From contig CAVZBX010000001.1 of NCBI GenBank assembly GCA_963773655.1, positions 744,001 through 808,000 on the forward strand: DNA of 64,000 bases, given 5' to 3'. This document shows, piece after piece, positions 53,392 to 62,003 of this stretch. Made by a program: the position numbers and the translations under genes. This stretch comes from DASSQJ01 sp963773655 (GTDB lineage Bacteria > Actinomycetota > Actinomycetes > Actinomycetales > Dermatophilaceae). The notes under the pieces are model-generated. The model was not told the DNA's origin and searched no databases. It worked only from the letters and a program-made list of their open reading frames with translations. Within the stretch, counting starts at the first letter, position 1, and every line of letters begins with the position of its first letter.

Positions 53392-54750
53392 GTGACGACG
53401 GTCGAGGCCAGGCGCCCTCGCGGGCGCAGGCGCCGCTTCCGCCATCCGGCGCAGGTGGTCGTCGCCGCCTTCGCCGCCGCGGTCGCGGTCGGCACCGCGC
53501 TGCTCGCCCTGCCGTTCGCGACGACCGACGGCCACGGCACCGACCTGCTCACCGCCCTCTTCACCTCCACCAGCGCCGTGTGCGTCACCGGGCTCACCGT
53601 CGTGGACACCGAGCGCTACTGGAGCACCGAGGGGCAGGTCGTCATCCTCGCCCTGATCCAGGTCGGCGGCTTCGGGATCATGACGCTGGCCTCGCTGCTG
53701 GCCCTGTTCGTCTCCCGGCGGCTGGGCCTGCGGACCCGGCTGACGGCTGCCGCCGAGACCAGGAGCGTCGGCATCGGGGACGTGCGCGCCGTGCTGCGGG
53801 GCGTCGCGCTCATCACCGTCGTCGTCGAGGGGACCACCGCCCTCCTCCTCACCGGCCGCTTCGTCGCCGACGGCCAACCGCCGGGGCGGGCCGTCTGGCT
53901 CGGGGTCTTCCACGCCGTCTCGGCCTTCAACAACGCCGGCTTCTCGCTGTGGGGCGACAACCTCACCCGCTACCTCACCGACGGCTGGGTGCTCCTGCCC
54001 GTCTCGGTCGCCGTGATCATCGGCGGACTCGGCTTCCCGGTGGTCCTCGAGCTCAGCCGCCGCACGCGGCCTCGGCGCTGGAGCCTGCACACCCGGCTGA
54101 CCCTGATGATGACCGCCGTCCTCCTCGTGGGGGGCACGCTCTTCGTCACCATCAGCGAGTGGAGCAACACCGACACCATCGGCACCCTCGGCCCGGCCCA
54201 CAAGGTGCTCGCCGGGTTCTTCGGCGCGGTGATGCCCCGAACCGCCGGCTTCAACGTCTTCGACTACGCCGACGTCACCCAGGAGACCCAGCTCGGGACC
54301 ATCCTGCTGATGTTCGTCGGCGGCGGGTCGGCCGGCACCGCCGGCGGCCTGAAGGTGACGACGTTCATCCTGCTCTTCTTCGTCATCGTCGCCGAGGTGC
54401 GAGGCGAGCCGCAGGTGACCGCCTTCGACCGCCGGATCGAGCCGCGGGTCGTCCGGCAGGCGCTCACCGTGGCGCTGCTCGGGGTGGCCGCCGTCGTCGG
54501 GTCGACGATGCTGCTGACCGAGCTCACCGACTTCGCGATCCCCGACGTGATGTTCGAGGCGACCTCGGCCTTCTCCACCGTGGGCCTCTCGACCGGGCTC
54601 ACCCCCAACATGGGGGTGGCCGGCCAGCTGATCCTCGTCGGGCTGATGTTCGTCGGGCGCCTGGGCCCGATCACGCTCGTCTCCGCTCTCGCCCTGCGCG
54701 AGCGCACCCGCCGCTACTCACTCCCGGAAGGAGCCCCCCTCATTGGCTAA
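53392..54750 (+). CDS. TrkH/KtrB-type potassium transporter
   Basis: 452 residues, membrane subunit of a Trk/Ktr K+ system. The four pore repeats show selectivity-filter glycines in FTSTSAVCVTGLTVVD, SAFNNAGFSLW, AVMPRTAGFNVFD and SAFSTVGLSTGL. The regulator gene trkA follows, overlapping by 8 bp. GTG 53392 is taken because homology starts there; upstream in-frame sequence is the tRNA gene. Confidence 0.93.
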   Translation: MTTVEARRPRGRRRRFRHPAQVVVAAFAAAVAVGTALLALPFATTDGHGTDLLTALFTSTSAVCVTGLTVVDTERYWSTEGQVVILALIQVGGFGIMTLASLLALFVSRRLGLRTRLTAAAETRSVGIGDVRAVLRGVALITVVVEGTTALLLTGRFVADGQPPGRAVWLGVFHAVSAFNNAGFSLWGDNLTRYLTDGWVLLPVSVAVIIGGLGFPVVLELSRRTRPRRWSLHTRLTLMMTAVLLVGGTLFVTISEWSNTDTIGTLGPAHKVLAGFFGAVMPRTAGFNVFDYADVTQETQLGTILLMFVGGGSAGTAGGLKVTTFILLFFVIVAEVRGEPQVTAFDRRIEPRVVRQALTVALLGVAAVVGSTMLLTELTDFAIPDVMFEATSAFSTVGLSTGLTPNMGVAGQLILVGLMFVGRLGPITLVSALALRERTRRYSLPEGAPLIG

Positions 54751-55411
54751 GAACATCGCCGACGCCGGCGGCGTCGTGGTCCTGGGCCTCGGCCGCTTCG
54801 GCAAGTCGCTGGCCCTCGAGCTCGAGCGCGACGGCGTCGAGGTGCTGGGCATCGAGCGCGACGCCAAGCGCGTCCAGGACCTCGCCGGCCGGCTCACCCA
54901 CGTCGTCCAGGCCGACAGCACCGACCTCGAGGCGATGCGCCAGCTCTCCGTGGGGGAGTTCGGCCGCGCCGTCATCGGGATCGGCAACGACCTCGAGGCG
55001 AGCGTGCTCACCGCCTTCGTGCTGCGCTCCCTGGGGCTGCGCAACATCTGGGCCAAGGCCGTCTCGGAGTCGCAGGGCAAGATCCTCGAGCAGGTGGGCG
55101 TCCCCCACGTCGTCCGGCCGGAGCACGACATGGGGCGCCGGGTCGCCCACCTGGTGCGCGGGAAGATGATCGACTACATCGAGTTCGACGACGGCTACGC
55201 CATCGTCAAGACCACCCCGCCCCGGAGCATCATCGGCAGGACCCTCGCCGAGGCCGGGGTGCGCTCGCAGCACGGCGTGACCATCGTCGGCATCAAGACC
55301 CGCGGCCAGGACTTCACCTACGCGGTGCCCGACTCGGTGGCGCGCGAGGGCGACCTCATCATCGTCTCGGGGGACCGGGCCAAGGTCGAGCGGTTCTCCA
55401 ACCTCGACTAG
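54743..55411 (+). CDS. TrkA/KtrA potassium uptake regulator (RCK)
   Basis: 222 residues. The RCK-N domain begins VVVLGLGRFGKSLALELERDG (GxGxxG NAD/ATP fold) with LGIERDAKRV after it. RCK-C closes with VARVRG-like LIIVSGDRAKVE. It binds nucleotides and gates the TrkH channel. The TTG start at 54743 follows AAGGAG and lies inside the trkH stop region, giving tight coupling. Confidence 0.93.
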   Translation: MAKNIADAGGVVVLGLGRFGKSLALELERDGVEVLGIERDAKRVQDLAGRLTHVVQADSTDLEAMRQLSVGEFGRAVIGIGNDLEASVLTAFVLRSLGLRNIWAKAVSESQGKILEQVGVPHVVRPEHDMGRRVAHLVRGKMIDYIEFDDGYAIVKTTPPRSIIGRTLAEAGVRSQHGVTIVGIKTRGQDFTYAVPDSVAREGDLIIVSGDRAKVERFSNLD

Positions 55412-55435
55412 GCCCGGCCCCCGGGACGGCAGTGG

Positions 55436-56452
55436 CTACCGCTGGCCCTGCCCGCCGTCGCCACCCTCGCGGAACGCGAGCCAGCCGTCGCTCATCCGGT
55501 CGGCCTGGCCCGGCGTGAACATGTCCATGCAGTCGTCGTAGGTGTAGTCCATGAAGTTGTGGATGGGGTCCAGCCCGGGTGCCGCGCAGGTGTCCGGGGC
55601 GTCCGGGCAGCCGAACTGCGGGTAGGCCTCCTTCGGCGTGTCGGCGACCCAGTCACCGGCCGCGCTGCAGCCGCGGGAGAACGTGTGGTCGAGCAGCAGC
55701 CAGTGACCCACCTCGTGGGTGAGGGTGTCGCCCTCGCCGTAGTTCCAGACCTTCGTCGGGTCGTCCGGGTTCACCCCGCCGGGCATCGACTCGTCGAGGA
55801 TGACGACGCCGTCGATGTAGTCGCGGCCGTTGTTGTAGTCCTTCGGGAAGTACGCCCAGCCGAGCAGGCCGCCCCCGATGTTCGCCGCGTAGACGTTGAG
55901 CGTCTCGGAGTCACCGACGTGCAGCGCCTTCTTCATGTCGCGCTCGCCCTTGCCGGGGGTCACCGTGTACCACTGCGGGCTCACCGTCCACGTGGTGTCG
56001 ACGAGGTCGAACCGGAACGGGGTGTCGGCGGCGTCCGCGGAGGTCGTGCCGGAGTACGAGTCGTTGAGCACCTGCATCTGGTCGGTGATCATCTGCTCGA
56101 GCCGGGCGCGTTCGGCCTGGGTCGGGGCATCGTCGCTGATGACGTGGAAGACGGTCTTGATCGTGACCGAGCCTGCTGCCAGCGTCGGCAGGTCGGGCAG
56201 CTGTCCGTACGCCTTCGCCTCGTTGTCGGGGAAGAGCTTCGGCTCCTTCGCGCTGGCCCCCTCGGCCACCCGGGCGGCGCTGCCGCCGAGCGCCACCGCG
56301 CCCGGCACGCAGTCGACCGCGGCGGTGGACCAGCCGGCGGTGGTGGGTGCCGCCGCGACGGAGGCGACCCCGCCGGTGAGCGAGGCGGCCACGACGGCCG
56401 CGGCCGCCCCGGCGCCGGCGAGACGGCGCACGGCCGTGCTGACGTGTGTCAT
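55436..56452 (-). CDS. Secreted zinc metalloprotease (M43/pappalysin-like)
   Basis: 338 residues. A signal peptide (helix around GAGAAAAVVAASLTG, cleavage near SVAAA) is followed by a prodomain-like stretch and the protease. The zinc site is HEVGHWLLLDH (His246, His250, His256, base Glu247); position 253, Gly in most HExxHxxGxxH sites, is Leu. The Met-turn is NFMDYTYDDCMDMFT. Cys-rich GC/C pairs suggest disulfides. It is exported and probably degrades extracellular proteins. Start ATG 56452, with GAAGGGG upstream. Confidence 0.88.
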   Translation of the reverse strand: MTHVSTAVRRLAGAGAAAAVVAASLTGGVASVAAAPTTAGWSTAAVDCVPGAVALGGSAARVAEGASAKEPKLFPDNEAKAYGQLPDLPTLAAGSVTIKTVFHVISDDAPTQAERARLEQMITDQMQVLNDSYSGTTSADAADTPFRFDLVDTTWTVSPQWYTVTPGKGERDMKKALHVGDSETLNVYAANIGGGLLGWAYFPKDYNNGRDYIDGVVILDESMPGGVNPDDPTKVWNYGEGDTLTHEVGHWLLLDHTFSRGCSAAGDWVADTPKEAYPQFGCPDAPDTCAAPGLDPIHNFMDYTYDDCMDMFTPGQADRMSDGWLAFREGGDGGQGQR

Positions 56453-56587
56453 CGAGATCCCCTTCACGCAGGTCGCGTGCCCCTTGTCCGGGCACGTCCG
56501 GGGGGACGCTACCGGCCCGTCGGCCCCCGCGGTAGGTCTCGTGCCCGGCCCGGCAGCGGCGGATTCGGCCGGCCGGCGGCCGGGCGC

Positions 56588-56593
56588 TAGCAT
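56588..56593 (+). promoter_or_regulatory. -10 element TAGCAT upstream of tig
   Basis: GCTAGCATGG, 109 nt before the tig start; gives a leader of about 100 nt. Confidence 0.45.
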
Positions 56594-56701
56594 GGGTGTT
56601 TGGTCCGACACCGGGTGCCGCGCTCTCGCGCGCCCCGGAGCCGGCCGGCGAGACCGGCCCCGGACGTCCGTAGCCCCCGACCCCCGCGTGGAGTGCCCGA
56701 A

Positions 56702-58099
56702 GTGAAGAGTGCCGTCGAGACCCTGAGCCCGACCCGGGTCAAGCTGATCGTCGAGGTCCCGTTCGAGGAGCTCAAGCCGATGCTCGACCAGGCCTACAAG
56801 TCGATCGGCTCGCAGATCCAGGTCCCGGGGTTCCGCCGCGGCAAGGTGCCGAACCGGATCATCGACCAGCGGATCGGCCGCGGCGCGGTCGTCCAGGAGG
56901 CCGTGAACGAGGCGCTGCCCAAGTTCTACGCCGAGGCGGTCGAGGCCGAGGACGTGCGCGCGATCGGCCAGCCCGACGTCGACGTCACCGCCGTGCCGCT
57001 CGAGGACGGCCAGGACCTCGAGTTCACCGTCGAGACCGACGTGCGCCCCGACATCGAGCTGCCCGAGCTCGAGGGGATCGCCGTCGAGGTCGACACCGTG
57101 GAGGTCACCGACGACGACGTCGAGGAGCGGCTCACCGCGCTCCGCGAGCGCTTCGGCACCCTCGTGGGTGTGGACCGCCCGGCCGAGGAGGGCGACCACG
57201 TCTCCATCGACCTGTCCGCCGAGATCGACGGCGAGGCCGTCGACTCCGTCTCCGGCGTCTCCTACGAGGTCGGGTCGGGCAACATGCTCGAGGGCATGGA
57301 CGAGGCGCTCGTCGGCATGGCCGCCGGCGAGACCCGGGAGTTCACCGCGCCGCTGGCCGGTGGCGACCGCGAGGGCCAGGTGGCCGACTGCACCGTCACC
57401 GTCCAGTCGGTCAAGGTCCGCGAGCTCCCCGAGCTCGACGACGAGTTCGCGCAGCTGGCCTCGGAGTTCGACACCTTCGACGAGCTGCGGGCCGACCTGG
57501 TCACCCAGGCCGAGCAGGCCAAGCGCTACGAGCAGGGGGTCCAGGCCCGCGACCGCCTCCTCGAGAAGCTGCTCGACACGGTGGAGATCGCCGTGCCCGA
57601 GGGCGTCGTCGCCGCCGAGGTCCACAGCCACCTCGAGGGCGAGAACCGACTCGAGGACGACGAGCACCGCGCCGAGGTCGAGGAGAGCACGCGCAAGGCG
57701 CTGCGGGCGCAGTTCCTCCTCGACGCGATCGCCGAGAAGCTCGAGGTGCAGGTCGAGCAGCCCGAGCTCATCGAGTACCTCGTGATGAGCGCGCAGCAGT
57801 ACGGGATGGACCCGAACCAGTTCGCCCAGGCGCTGGACCAGCAGGGCCAGGTGCCCGCGATGGTGCAGGAGGTGGCCCGCCGGAAGGCGCTCGCCGCCGT
57901 CCTCGACGAGGCGAAGGTCACCGACACCGCCGGTGCGGAGGTCGACCTGGACGCGCTCGTGCCGGACGCCGACGAGGCCGCCACGGAGCAGGCCGCCGCC
58001 GTCGCCGCCGAGGAGGCTGCGCAGGCGGAGGCCGACGTCGTGGTGGCCGCCGCCGAGGAGACCGCCGACGCCGAGGCGGAGCCCGCCGAGAAGGCCTGA
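56702..58099 (+). CDS. tig: Trigger factor, ribosome-bound chaperone
   Basis: 465 residues. The N-terminal ribosome-binding domain contains the signature GFRRGKVP, a PPIase (FKBP) domain follows near residues 160-250 (EEGDHVSIDLSAEIDG) and then the C-terminal chaperone arms. The last 50 residues are Ala/Glu/Asp-rich (ATEQAAAVAAEEAAQAE), a usual acidic tail in this group. It binds nascent chains at the tunnel exit and speeds prolyl isomerisation. GTG 56702 gives MKSAVETLSPTRVKL, the conserved family start. The tig-clpP-clpX order is typical, although here LacI/MFS genes lie between. Confidence 0.95.
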   Translation: MKSAVETLSPTRVKLIVEVPFEELKPMLDQAYKSIGSQIQVPGFRRGKVPNRIIDQRIGRGAVVQEAVNEALPKFYAEAVEAEDVRAIGQPDVDVTAVPLEDGQDLEFTVETDVRPDIELPELEGIAVEVDTVEVTDDDVEERLTALRERFGTLVGVDRPAEEGDHVSIDLSAEIDGEAVDSVSGVSYEVGSGNMLEGMDEALVGMAAGETREFTAPLAGGDREGQVADCTVTVQSVKVRELPELDDEFAQLASEFDTFDELRADLVTQAEQAKRYEQGVQARDRLLEKLLDTVEIAVPEGVVAAEVHSHLEGENRLEDDEHRAEVEESTRKALRAQFLLDAIAEKLEVQVEQPELIEYLVMSAQQYGMDPNQFAQALDQQGQVPAMVQEVARRKALAAVLDEAKVTDTAGAEVDLDALVPDADEAATEQAAAVAAEEAAQAEADVVVAAAEETADAEAEPAEKA

Positions 58100-58116
58100 G
58101 CCCGACCACGACCACT

Positions 58117-58148
58117 GAGGCCGCGTCCCGAACCCGGGGCGCGGCCTC
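58117..58148 (+). terminator. Terminator after tig
   Basis: 14-bp stem (one G-U pair) GAGGCCGCGTCCCG / CGGGGCGCGGCCTC with an AACC loop, 17 nt after tig and 30 bp from the convergent lacI-type stop. Confidence 0.7.
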
Positions 58149-58178
58149 CGCCGCGCTTCGGGCCCCACGGGCGGAGGA

Positions 58179-59264
58179 TCAGCCGGGTCGCGGAGCGGCG
58201 GTCGTCGTACCGATGCGCAGCGAGACGGGGAACGGCTCATCCTCGACGGCCTCGCCGGCGAGGGCCCGGCGGACCAGCCCTCCGAGGGCGTGCCCCTTGG
58301 CCACCCCGGGCTGGAGCACCGTGGTGAGGGTGTGGTCCAGCCACGGCAGGTCGACGCCGTCGAACCCGGTCACCGAGACGTCCCCGGGCACGCGCAGCCC
58401 GAGCGACTCCGCCGCACGGACCGCCCCCGCGGCCAGCAGGTCGGCCTGCGCGACCACGGCGGTGGGCCGCCGCGCCGGTGGCACGTCGAGGAGCACGCGG
58501 GCCGCCTGCTCGCCCGCCCCCACGCTCAGCTCCGGGGCCTGCACGGCCTCGGCCCGCGGCCCGGCGACGTCGAGGAAGCCCCGCAGCCGGCCGGCGGCGT
58601 CGGGGTACGCGGCGGAGGCCACGTCCTTCGGCCCGACGCGGCGCAGCGTCGCCCCGGGCGCCAGGTGCATCGTCAGGTGGGCGACCCGGGTGTGGCCGAG
58701 GTCGACGACGTGCCGGGCGGTGAGCGCCATCGCGGCCACCTCGTCGGTGCGGACGTGGTGGACCCGCGGGCCCTGGGGGGCGCCGCTGCCGACCATCGCG
58801 ACACCGCGGGCGGCGAGGTGCTCGACGAGGGGGTTCTCGCTCATGCCGCACAGGGGGAAGACCACGGCCTCCACCGGCTGCCTCGCGAGCTGCTCGACCG
58901 CGCGGCGGGGGTCCGTGGGCGACTGCGCCACGAGGAGCATCGAGCGGCCCAGGCCGTCGAGCTCTGCGGAGAGCCCGTCGAGCACCGCCAGCGCGAACGG
59001 GTCGCGGAAGGCCATCCCCAGGGGGCCCTCGACGACCACGGCGACGGTGCCGACGCGCCCCCGCCGCAGCGACGACGCGAGCGGGTCCGGGCCGCTGTAC
59101 TCGAGCTCCCGCGCCGCCGCCCGGACCCGGTCGGCGGTGGCGCCCGCGACCGGTCCCCGGCCGCTGAAGACGAGGGAGGCCGTGGACGTCGAGACCCCCG
59201 CCCGGTCCGCGACGTCGCGGAGCGTGGCCCGCCCACCCGCCCTGGCTTGACCCTTCTCGACCAC
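58179..59264 (-). CDS. LacI-family transcriptional repressor
   Basis: 361 residues. The helix-turn-helix reads ATLRDVADRAGVSTSTASLVFSG, the LacI pattern, followed by a hinge and a periplasmic-binding-protein-like effector domain (GTVAVVVEGPLGMAFRD, VSVTGFDGVDLPWLDHTLTTV). It is divergent from an MFS transporter gene; two palindromes between them fit its operators. The ligand is probably a sugar or related small molecule taken up or exported by that transporter (inference). Confidence 0.9.
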   Translation of the reverse strand: MVEKGQARAGGRATLRDVADRAGVSTSTASLVFSGRGPVAGATADRVRAAARELEYSGPDPLASSLRRGRVGTVAVVVEGPLGMAFRDPFALAVLDGLSAELDGLGRSMLLVAQSPTDPRRAVEQLARQPVEAVVFPLCGMSENPLVEHLAARGVAMVGSGAPQGPRVHHVRTDEVAAMALTARHVVDLGHTRVAHLTMHLAPGATLRRVGPKDVASAAYPDAAGRLRGFLDVAGPRAEAVQAPELSVGAGEQAARVLLDVPPARRPTAVVAQADLLAAGAVRAAESLGLRVPGDVSVTGFDGVDLPWLDHTLTTVLQPGVAKGHALGGLVRRALAGEAVEDEPFPVSLRIGTTTAAPRPG

Positions 59265-59277
59265 GGGTGTGATGATA

Positions 59278-59305
59278 TCGAATCGATTCGATCGAATCGA
59301 TTCGA
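59278..59305 (+). promoter_or_regulatory. Tandem LacI operators
   Basis: Two directly adjacent perfect palindromes, each TCGAATCGATTCGA (59278-59291 and 59292-59305). They lie 13 bp from the LacI start and just before a TACGAT -10-like hexamer (59314-59319) for the MFS gene, so binding would block both promoters. Confidence 0.8.
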
Positions 59306-59346
59306 CACCACCGTACGATCAGCACCAGCCCCTGCCGAGGACCATC

Positions 59347-60606
59347 GTGAGCGTTGCCATGACCCGTGCCACCACCCTGCCCCGCGAGCAGGTGGCTCGT
59401 GCCCGGCTGGCGGTCTTCGGCGTCTTCGCCCTCGCCGGGGTCGTCTTCGCCTCGTGGGCCTCCCGGATCGCCGACACCAAGGCCGCGCTCGACCTGACGC
59501 CGGGCGAGCTGGGCACCACCCTCCTGGCGGCGAGCCTGGGGTCGGTCACCGGGCTGCCCCTCGCGGGGCGGGTCACCGACCGGCTCGGTGCGGCGCGCAC
59601 CGTCGCCGGGGGCGCGGTCGTGGCGATCGTCGGCGTCGTCGGGGTCGGGGTGGTCGTCGACGCCCAGGGCTCCCGCCTGCTCGTGGCCGTCGGGCTGTAC
59701 CTCACCGGGCTCGGCATCGGCGTCTGGGACGTGGCGATGAACCTCGAGGGTGCCACCGTGGAGCGGGGGTGGGGCCGCTCCGTGATGCCCCACTTCCACG
59801 CGGCCTTCAGCGGTGGCACGGTCGCCGCCGCCCTCGTCGGGGCGCTGATGTCGTGGGCCCGGGTGCCCCTCACCGTGCACTTCGCCGGGGCCGGCGTCGT
59901 CGGTGCCGCGCTCGCGTTCTGGGCGCTGCCGCGGTTCCTGCCCCGGGGGGTGGAGGCCGACGCCGACGAGGAGGTGCCCGGGGCGCAGCCGGCGCGCCGG
60001 GCTCCCCGCTCGGCGTGGCTCGAGCCGCGCACGCTGCTCATCGGCGTCGTCGTCCTCGCGGCGGCCTTCACCGAGGGCACCGCGAACGACTGGCTCGCCG
60101 TCGCGTTCGTCGACGGCCACGACCTGCCGGAGTGGGCCGGAGTGCTCGGCTTCGCCACCTTCCTCACCTTCATGACCGTCGGCCGCGTGGTCGGCACGGG
60201 CCTGCTCGACCGGTACGGCCGGATCCCGGTGCTGAGGGTCAGCTTCGCCCTCGCGGTGGTGGGGGCCGTGCTCGTCGTGTTCGCCGGGCCCGAGCTCGCC
60301 TTCGCCGGCGCCGCGGTGTGGGGCGTCGGCGCGGCGCTCGGGTTCCCCGTCGGCATGAGCGCGTCCGCCGACGACCCGGCCCGGGCGGCGGCGCGGATGT
60401 CGGTCGTCGCGACGATCGGGTACGCCGCCTTCATCGCCGGCCCGCCGCTGCTGGGCTACCTCGGCGACCACGTGGGGGTGCTCCACGCGCTGCTCGTGGT
60501 GGGAGCGCTGGCCCTGCTCGCCCTGGCCTCGGTCCCGTCGGTGCGCGAGCCCACCCGCGCCGCCGCCGCCCCGCGGCCGCCGCACGAGGGCTCGCCGATC
60601 GGCTGA
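59347..60606 (+). CDS. MFS transporter (YbjJ/sugar-type)
   Basis: 419 residues, about 12 hydrophobic segments. Helix 1 is VFGVFALAGVVFASWASRIADTK; motif A-like is GRVTDRLGAARTVAGG. The family around E. coli YbjJ and fucose-permease relatives fits best. Regulation by the divergent LacI gene through the tandem operator is expected. The substrate is not identified. GTG 59347 is used because GAGGA lies 6 nt upstream; ATG 59359 is the alternative. Confidence 0.85.
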   Translation: MSVAMTRATTLPREQVARARLAVFGVFALAGVVFASWASRIADTKAALDLTPGELGTTLLAASLGSVTGLPLAGRVTDRLGAARTVAGGAVVAIVGVVGVGVVVDAQGSRLLVAVGLYLTGLGIGVWDVAMNLEGATVERGWGRSVMPHFHAAFSGGTVAAALVGALMSWARVPLTVHFAGAGVVGAALAFWALPRFLPRGVEADADEEVPGAQPARRAPRSAWLEPRTLLIGVVVLAAAFTEGTANDWLAVAFVDGHDLPEWAGVLGFATFLTFMTVGRVVGTGLLDRYGRIPVLRVSFALAVVGAVLVVFAGPELAFAGAAVWGVGAALGFPVGMSASADDPARAAARMSVVATIGYAAFIAGPPLLGYLGDHVGVLHALLVVGALALLALASVPSVREPTRAAAAPRPPHEGSPIG

Positions 60607-60806
60607 CGGCCGCGAGCCCGAACGGGAATCACCCTGTCGGGGTGAGCCTCTCCCGCCGCCGCGGTGCCACCATGAAGCCGCCGGACCCGTGCCCGGGTGC
60701 GGCCCGCCCGAGGCGAGAGCCCCCGACCCGTGTGTCGACGACACCGGGTCTGCGGCCCGCGCGTCGCTCGGTCGGTACCGACGCCACCGCGGAAAGGCGG
60801 GCGAGC

Positions 60807-61196
60807 ATGGACAACCCCAACTCGTTCTGGGACTTCCTCCTCTGGAGCTTCTGGATCTTCGTCTGGATCACCGCGGTCATCGTGTGGTTCCGCTGCGTCT
60901 TCGACCTGTTCAGCGACAGGACGCTCAGCGGGTGGGGCAAGGCCGGCTGGGTGGTCCTCCTGGTCTTCCTGCCCTGGCTGGGGGCCCTGATCTACCTCAT
61001 CGCACGGGGCCGGAGCATGGCGGAGCGGCAGATGGCCGCCGCGCAGCAGCAGCAGGCCGCGACGAACTCCTACATCAAGGAGGTCGCCGGCACCTCCAGT
61101 GCCGCCGACCAGATCGCCAGCGCCAAGTCGCTCCTCGACAGCGGCGCGATCACGCAGTCGGAGTTCGACGCCCTCAAGGCCAAGGCCCTGGCCTGA
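60807..61196 (+). CDS. Small membrane protein with PLDc_N-like and SHOCT domains
   Basis: 129 residues. Two hydrophobic segments (FLLWSFWIFVWITAVIVWF and GWVVLLVFLPWLGALIYLIARG) form the PLD-nuclease N-terminal-like hairpin. A Gln-rich spacer (AAAQQQQAATNS) leads to a C-terminal SHOCT motif, AKSLLDSGAITQSEFDALKAKAL. Such proteins are small membrane proteins of unknown role, often oligomeric. It is monocistronic: a terminator follows at 61205-61244. Confidence 0.85.
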   Translation: MDNPNSFWDFLLWSFWIFVWITAVIVWFRCVFDLFSDRTLSGWGKAGWVVLLVFLPWLGALIYLIARGRSMAERQMAAAQQQQAATNSYIKEVAGTSSAADQIASAKSLLDSGAITQSEFDALKAKALA

Positions 61197-61204
61197 GCTG
61201 CTCC

Positions 61205-61244
61205 GGCGCCCCGTGGGCCGGGTCCTCCCGGCCCACGGGGCGCC
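61205..61244 (+). terminator. Strong terminator after the SHOCT gene
   Basis: Perfect 18-bp stem GGCGCCCCGTGGGCCGGG / CCCGGCCCACGGGGCGCC with TCCT loop, followed by GTTGTG. The strongest hairpin in the window; it isolates clpP1. Confidence 0.85.
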
Positions 61245-61302
61245 GTTGTGCTCACGGCGAACACGGCCCGGGGCCGGGAGTTGCCGCCCCGGCGCGGGCG
61301 TT

Positions 61303-61308
61303 AGGGTC
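61303..61308 (+). promoter_or_regulatory. -10 element TAGGGT of clpP1
   Basis: GTTAGGGTCA 41 nt before GTG 61349; TTGCCG at 61282-61287 could act as a -35. No ClgR-like site was clearly recognised by eye. Confidence 0.5.
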
Positions 61309-61348
61309 ACTGACAGCAGCACCCCCGACACGGCAGGAGCGACACGGC

Positions 61349-61975
61349 GTGACCAGCAGCGAGATCGTCGCCGCGGGCGAGGGCCAGAAGGCCGGCCTCG
61401 ACGACAACATCTACAACCGGCTTCTCAAGGAGCGGATCATCTTCCTCGGGTCCGACGTCCGCGACGACAACGCGAACGTCATCTGCGCCCAGATGCTGCT
61501 CCTCGCGGCCGAGGACCCCGAGAAGGACATCTGGCTCTACATCAACAGCCCGGGCGGCTCGGTCACCGCGGGCATGGCGATCTTCGACACGATGCAGTGG
61601 GTCCCCAACGACGTCGCGACCGTGGCCATGGGGATGGCCGCCTCGATGGGCCAGTTCCTGCTCTCGGCCGGCACGCCGGGCAAGCGCTACGCCACCCCGC
61701 ACGCGCGGGTGATGATGCACCAGCCCTCCGGCGGCATCGGCGGCACCGCGTCCGACATCAAGATCCAGGCCGAGCAGCTGATCCACATCAAGAAGCAGAT
61801 GGCCGGGCTCATCGCCGAGCACACCGGGCAGACGGAGGATCAGATCGAGAAGGACTCCGACCGCGACCGCTGGTTCACGGCCACCGAGGCCAAGGAGTAC
61901 GGCTTCGTCGACCACGTCATCACGAAGGCGGACATGGCCGGTCGTCACAGCGACAACCCGGTCACCGCAGGCTGA
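61349..61975 (+). CDS. clpP: ATP-dependent Clp protease proteolytic subunit ClpP1
   Basis: 208 residues. The triad is Ser99 (MAASMGQF), His124 (MMHQPSGG) and Asp about 173 (DRDRWFTA). The region YINSPGGSVTAGMAI forms the oxyanion loop. In actinobacteria two ClpP subunits assemble a mixed ClpP1P2 barrel served by ClpX or ClpC1. GTG 61349 has AGGAG upstream; the gene is 28 bp from clpP2. It is the upstream copy. Confidence 0.95.
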   Translation: MTSSEIVAAGEGQKAGLDDNIYNRLLKERIIFLGSDVRDDNANVICAQMLLLAAEDPEKDIWLYINSPGGSVTAGMAIFDTMQWVPNDVATVAMGMAASMGQFLLSAGTPGKRYATPHARVMMHQPSGGIGGTASDIKIQAEQLIHIKKQMAGLIAEHTGQTEDQIEKDSDRDRWFTATEAKEYGFVDHVITKADMAGRHSDNPVTAG

Positions 61976-62003
61976 CCCGGCCCCGACGACGCGAGAGAGA
62001 GAC

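Noticed and set aside
61205..61244. Perfect 18-bp inverted repeat as insertion-element end
   Set aside because: A single hairpin just after a stop codon with a 4-nt loop fits a terminator; no transposase or target duplication.
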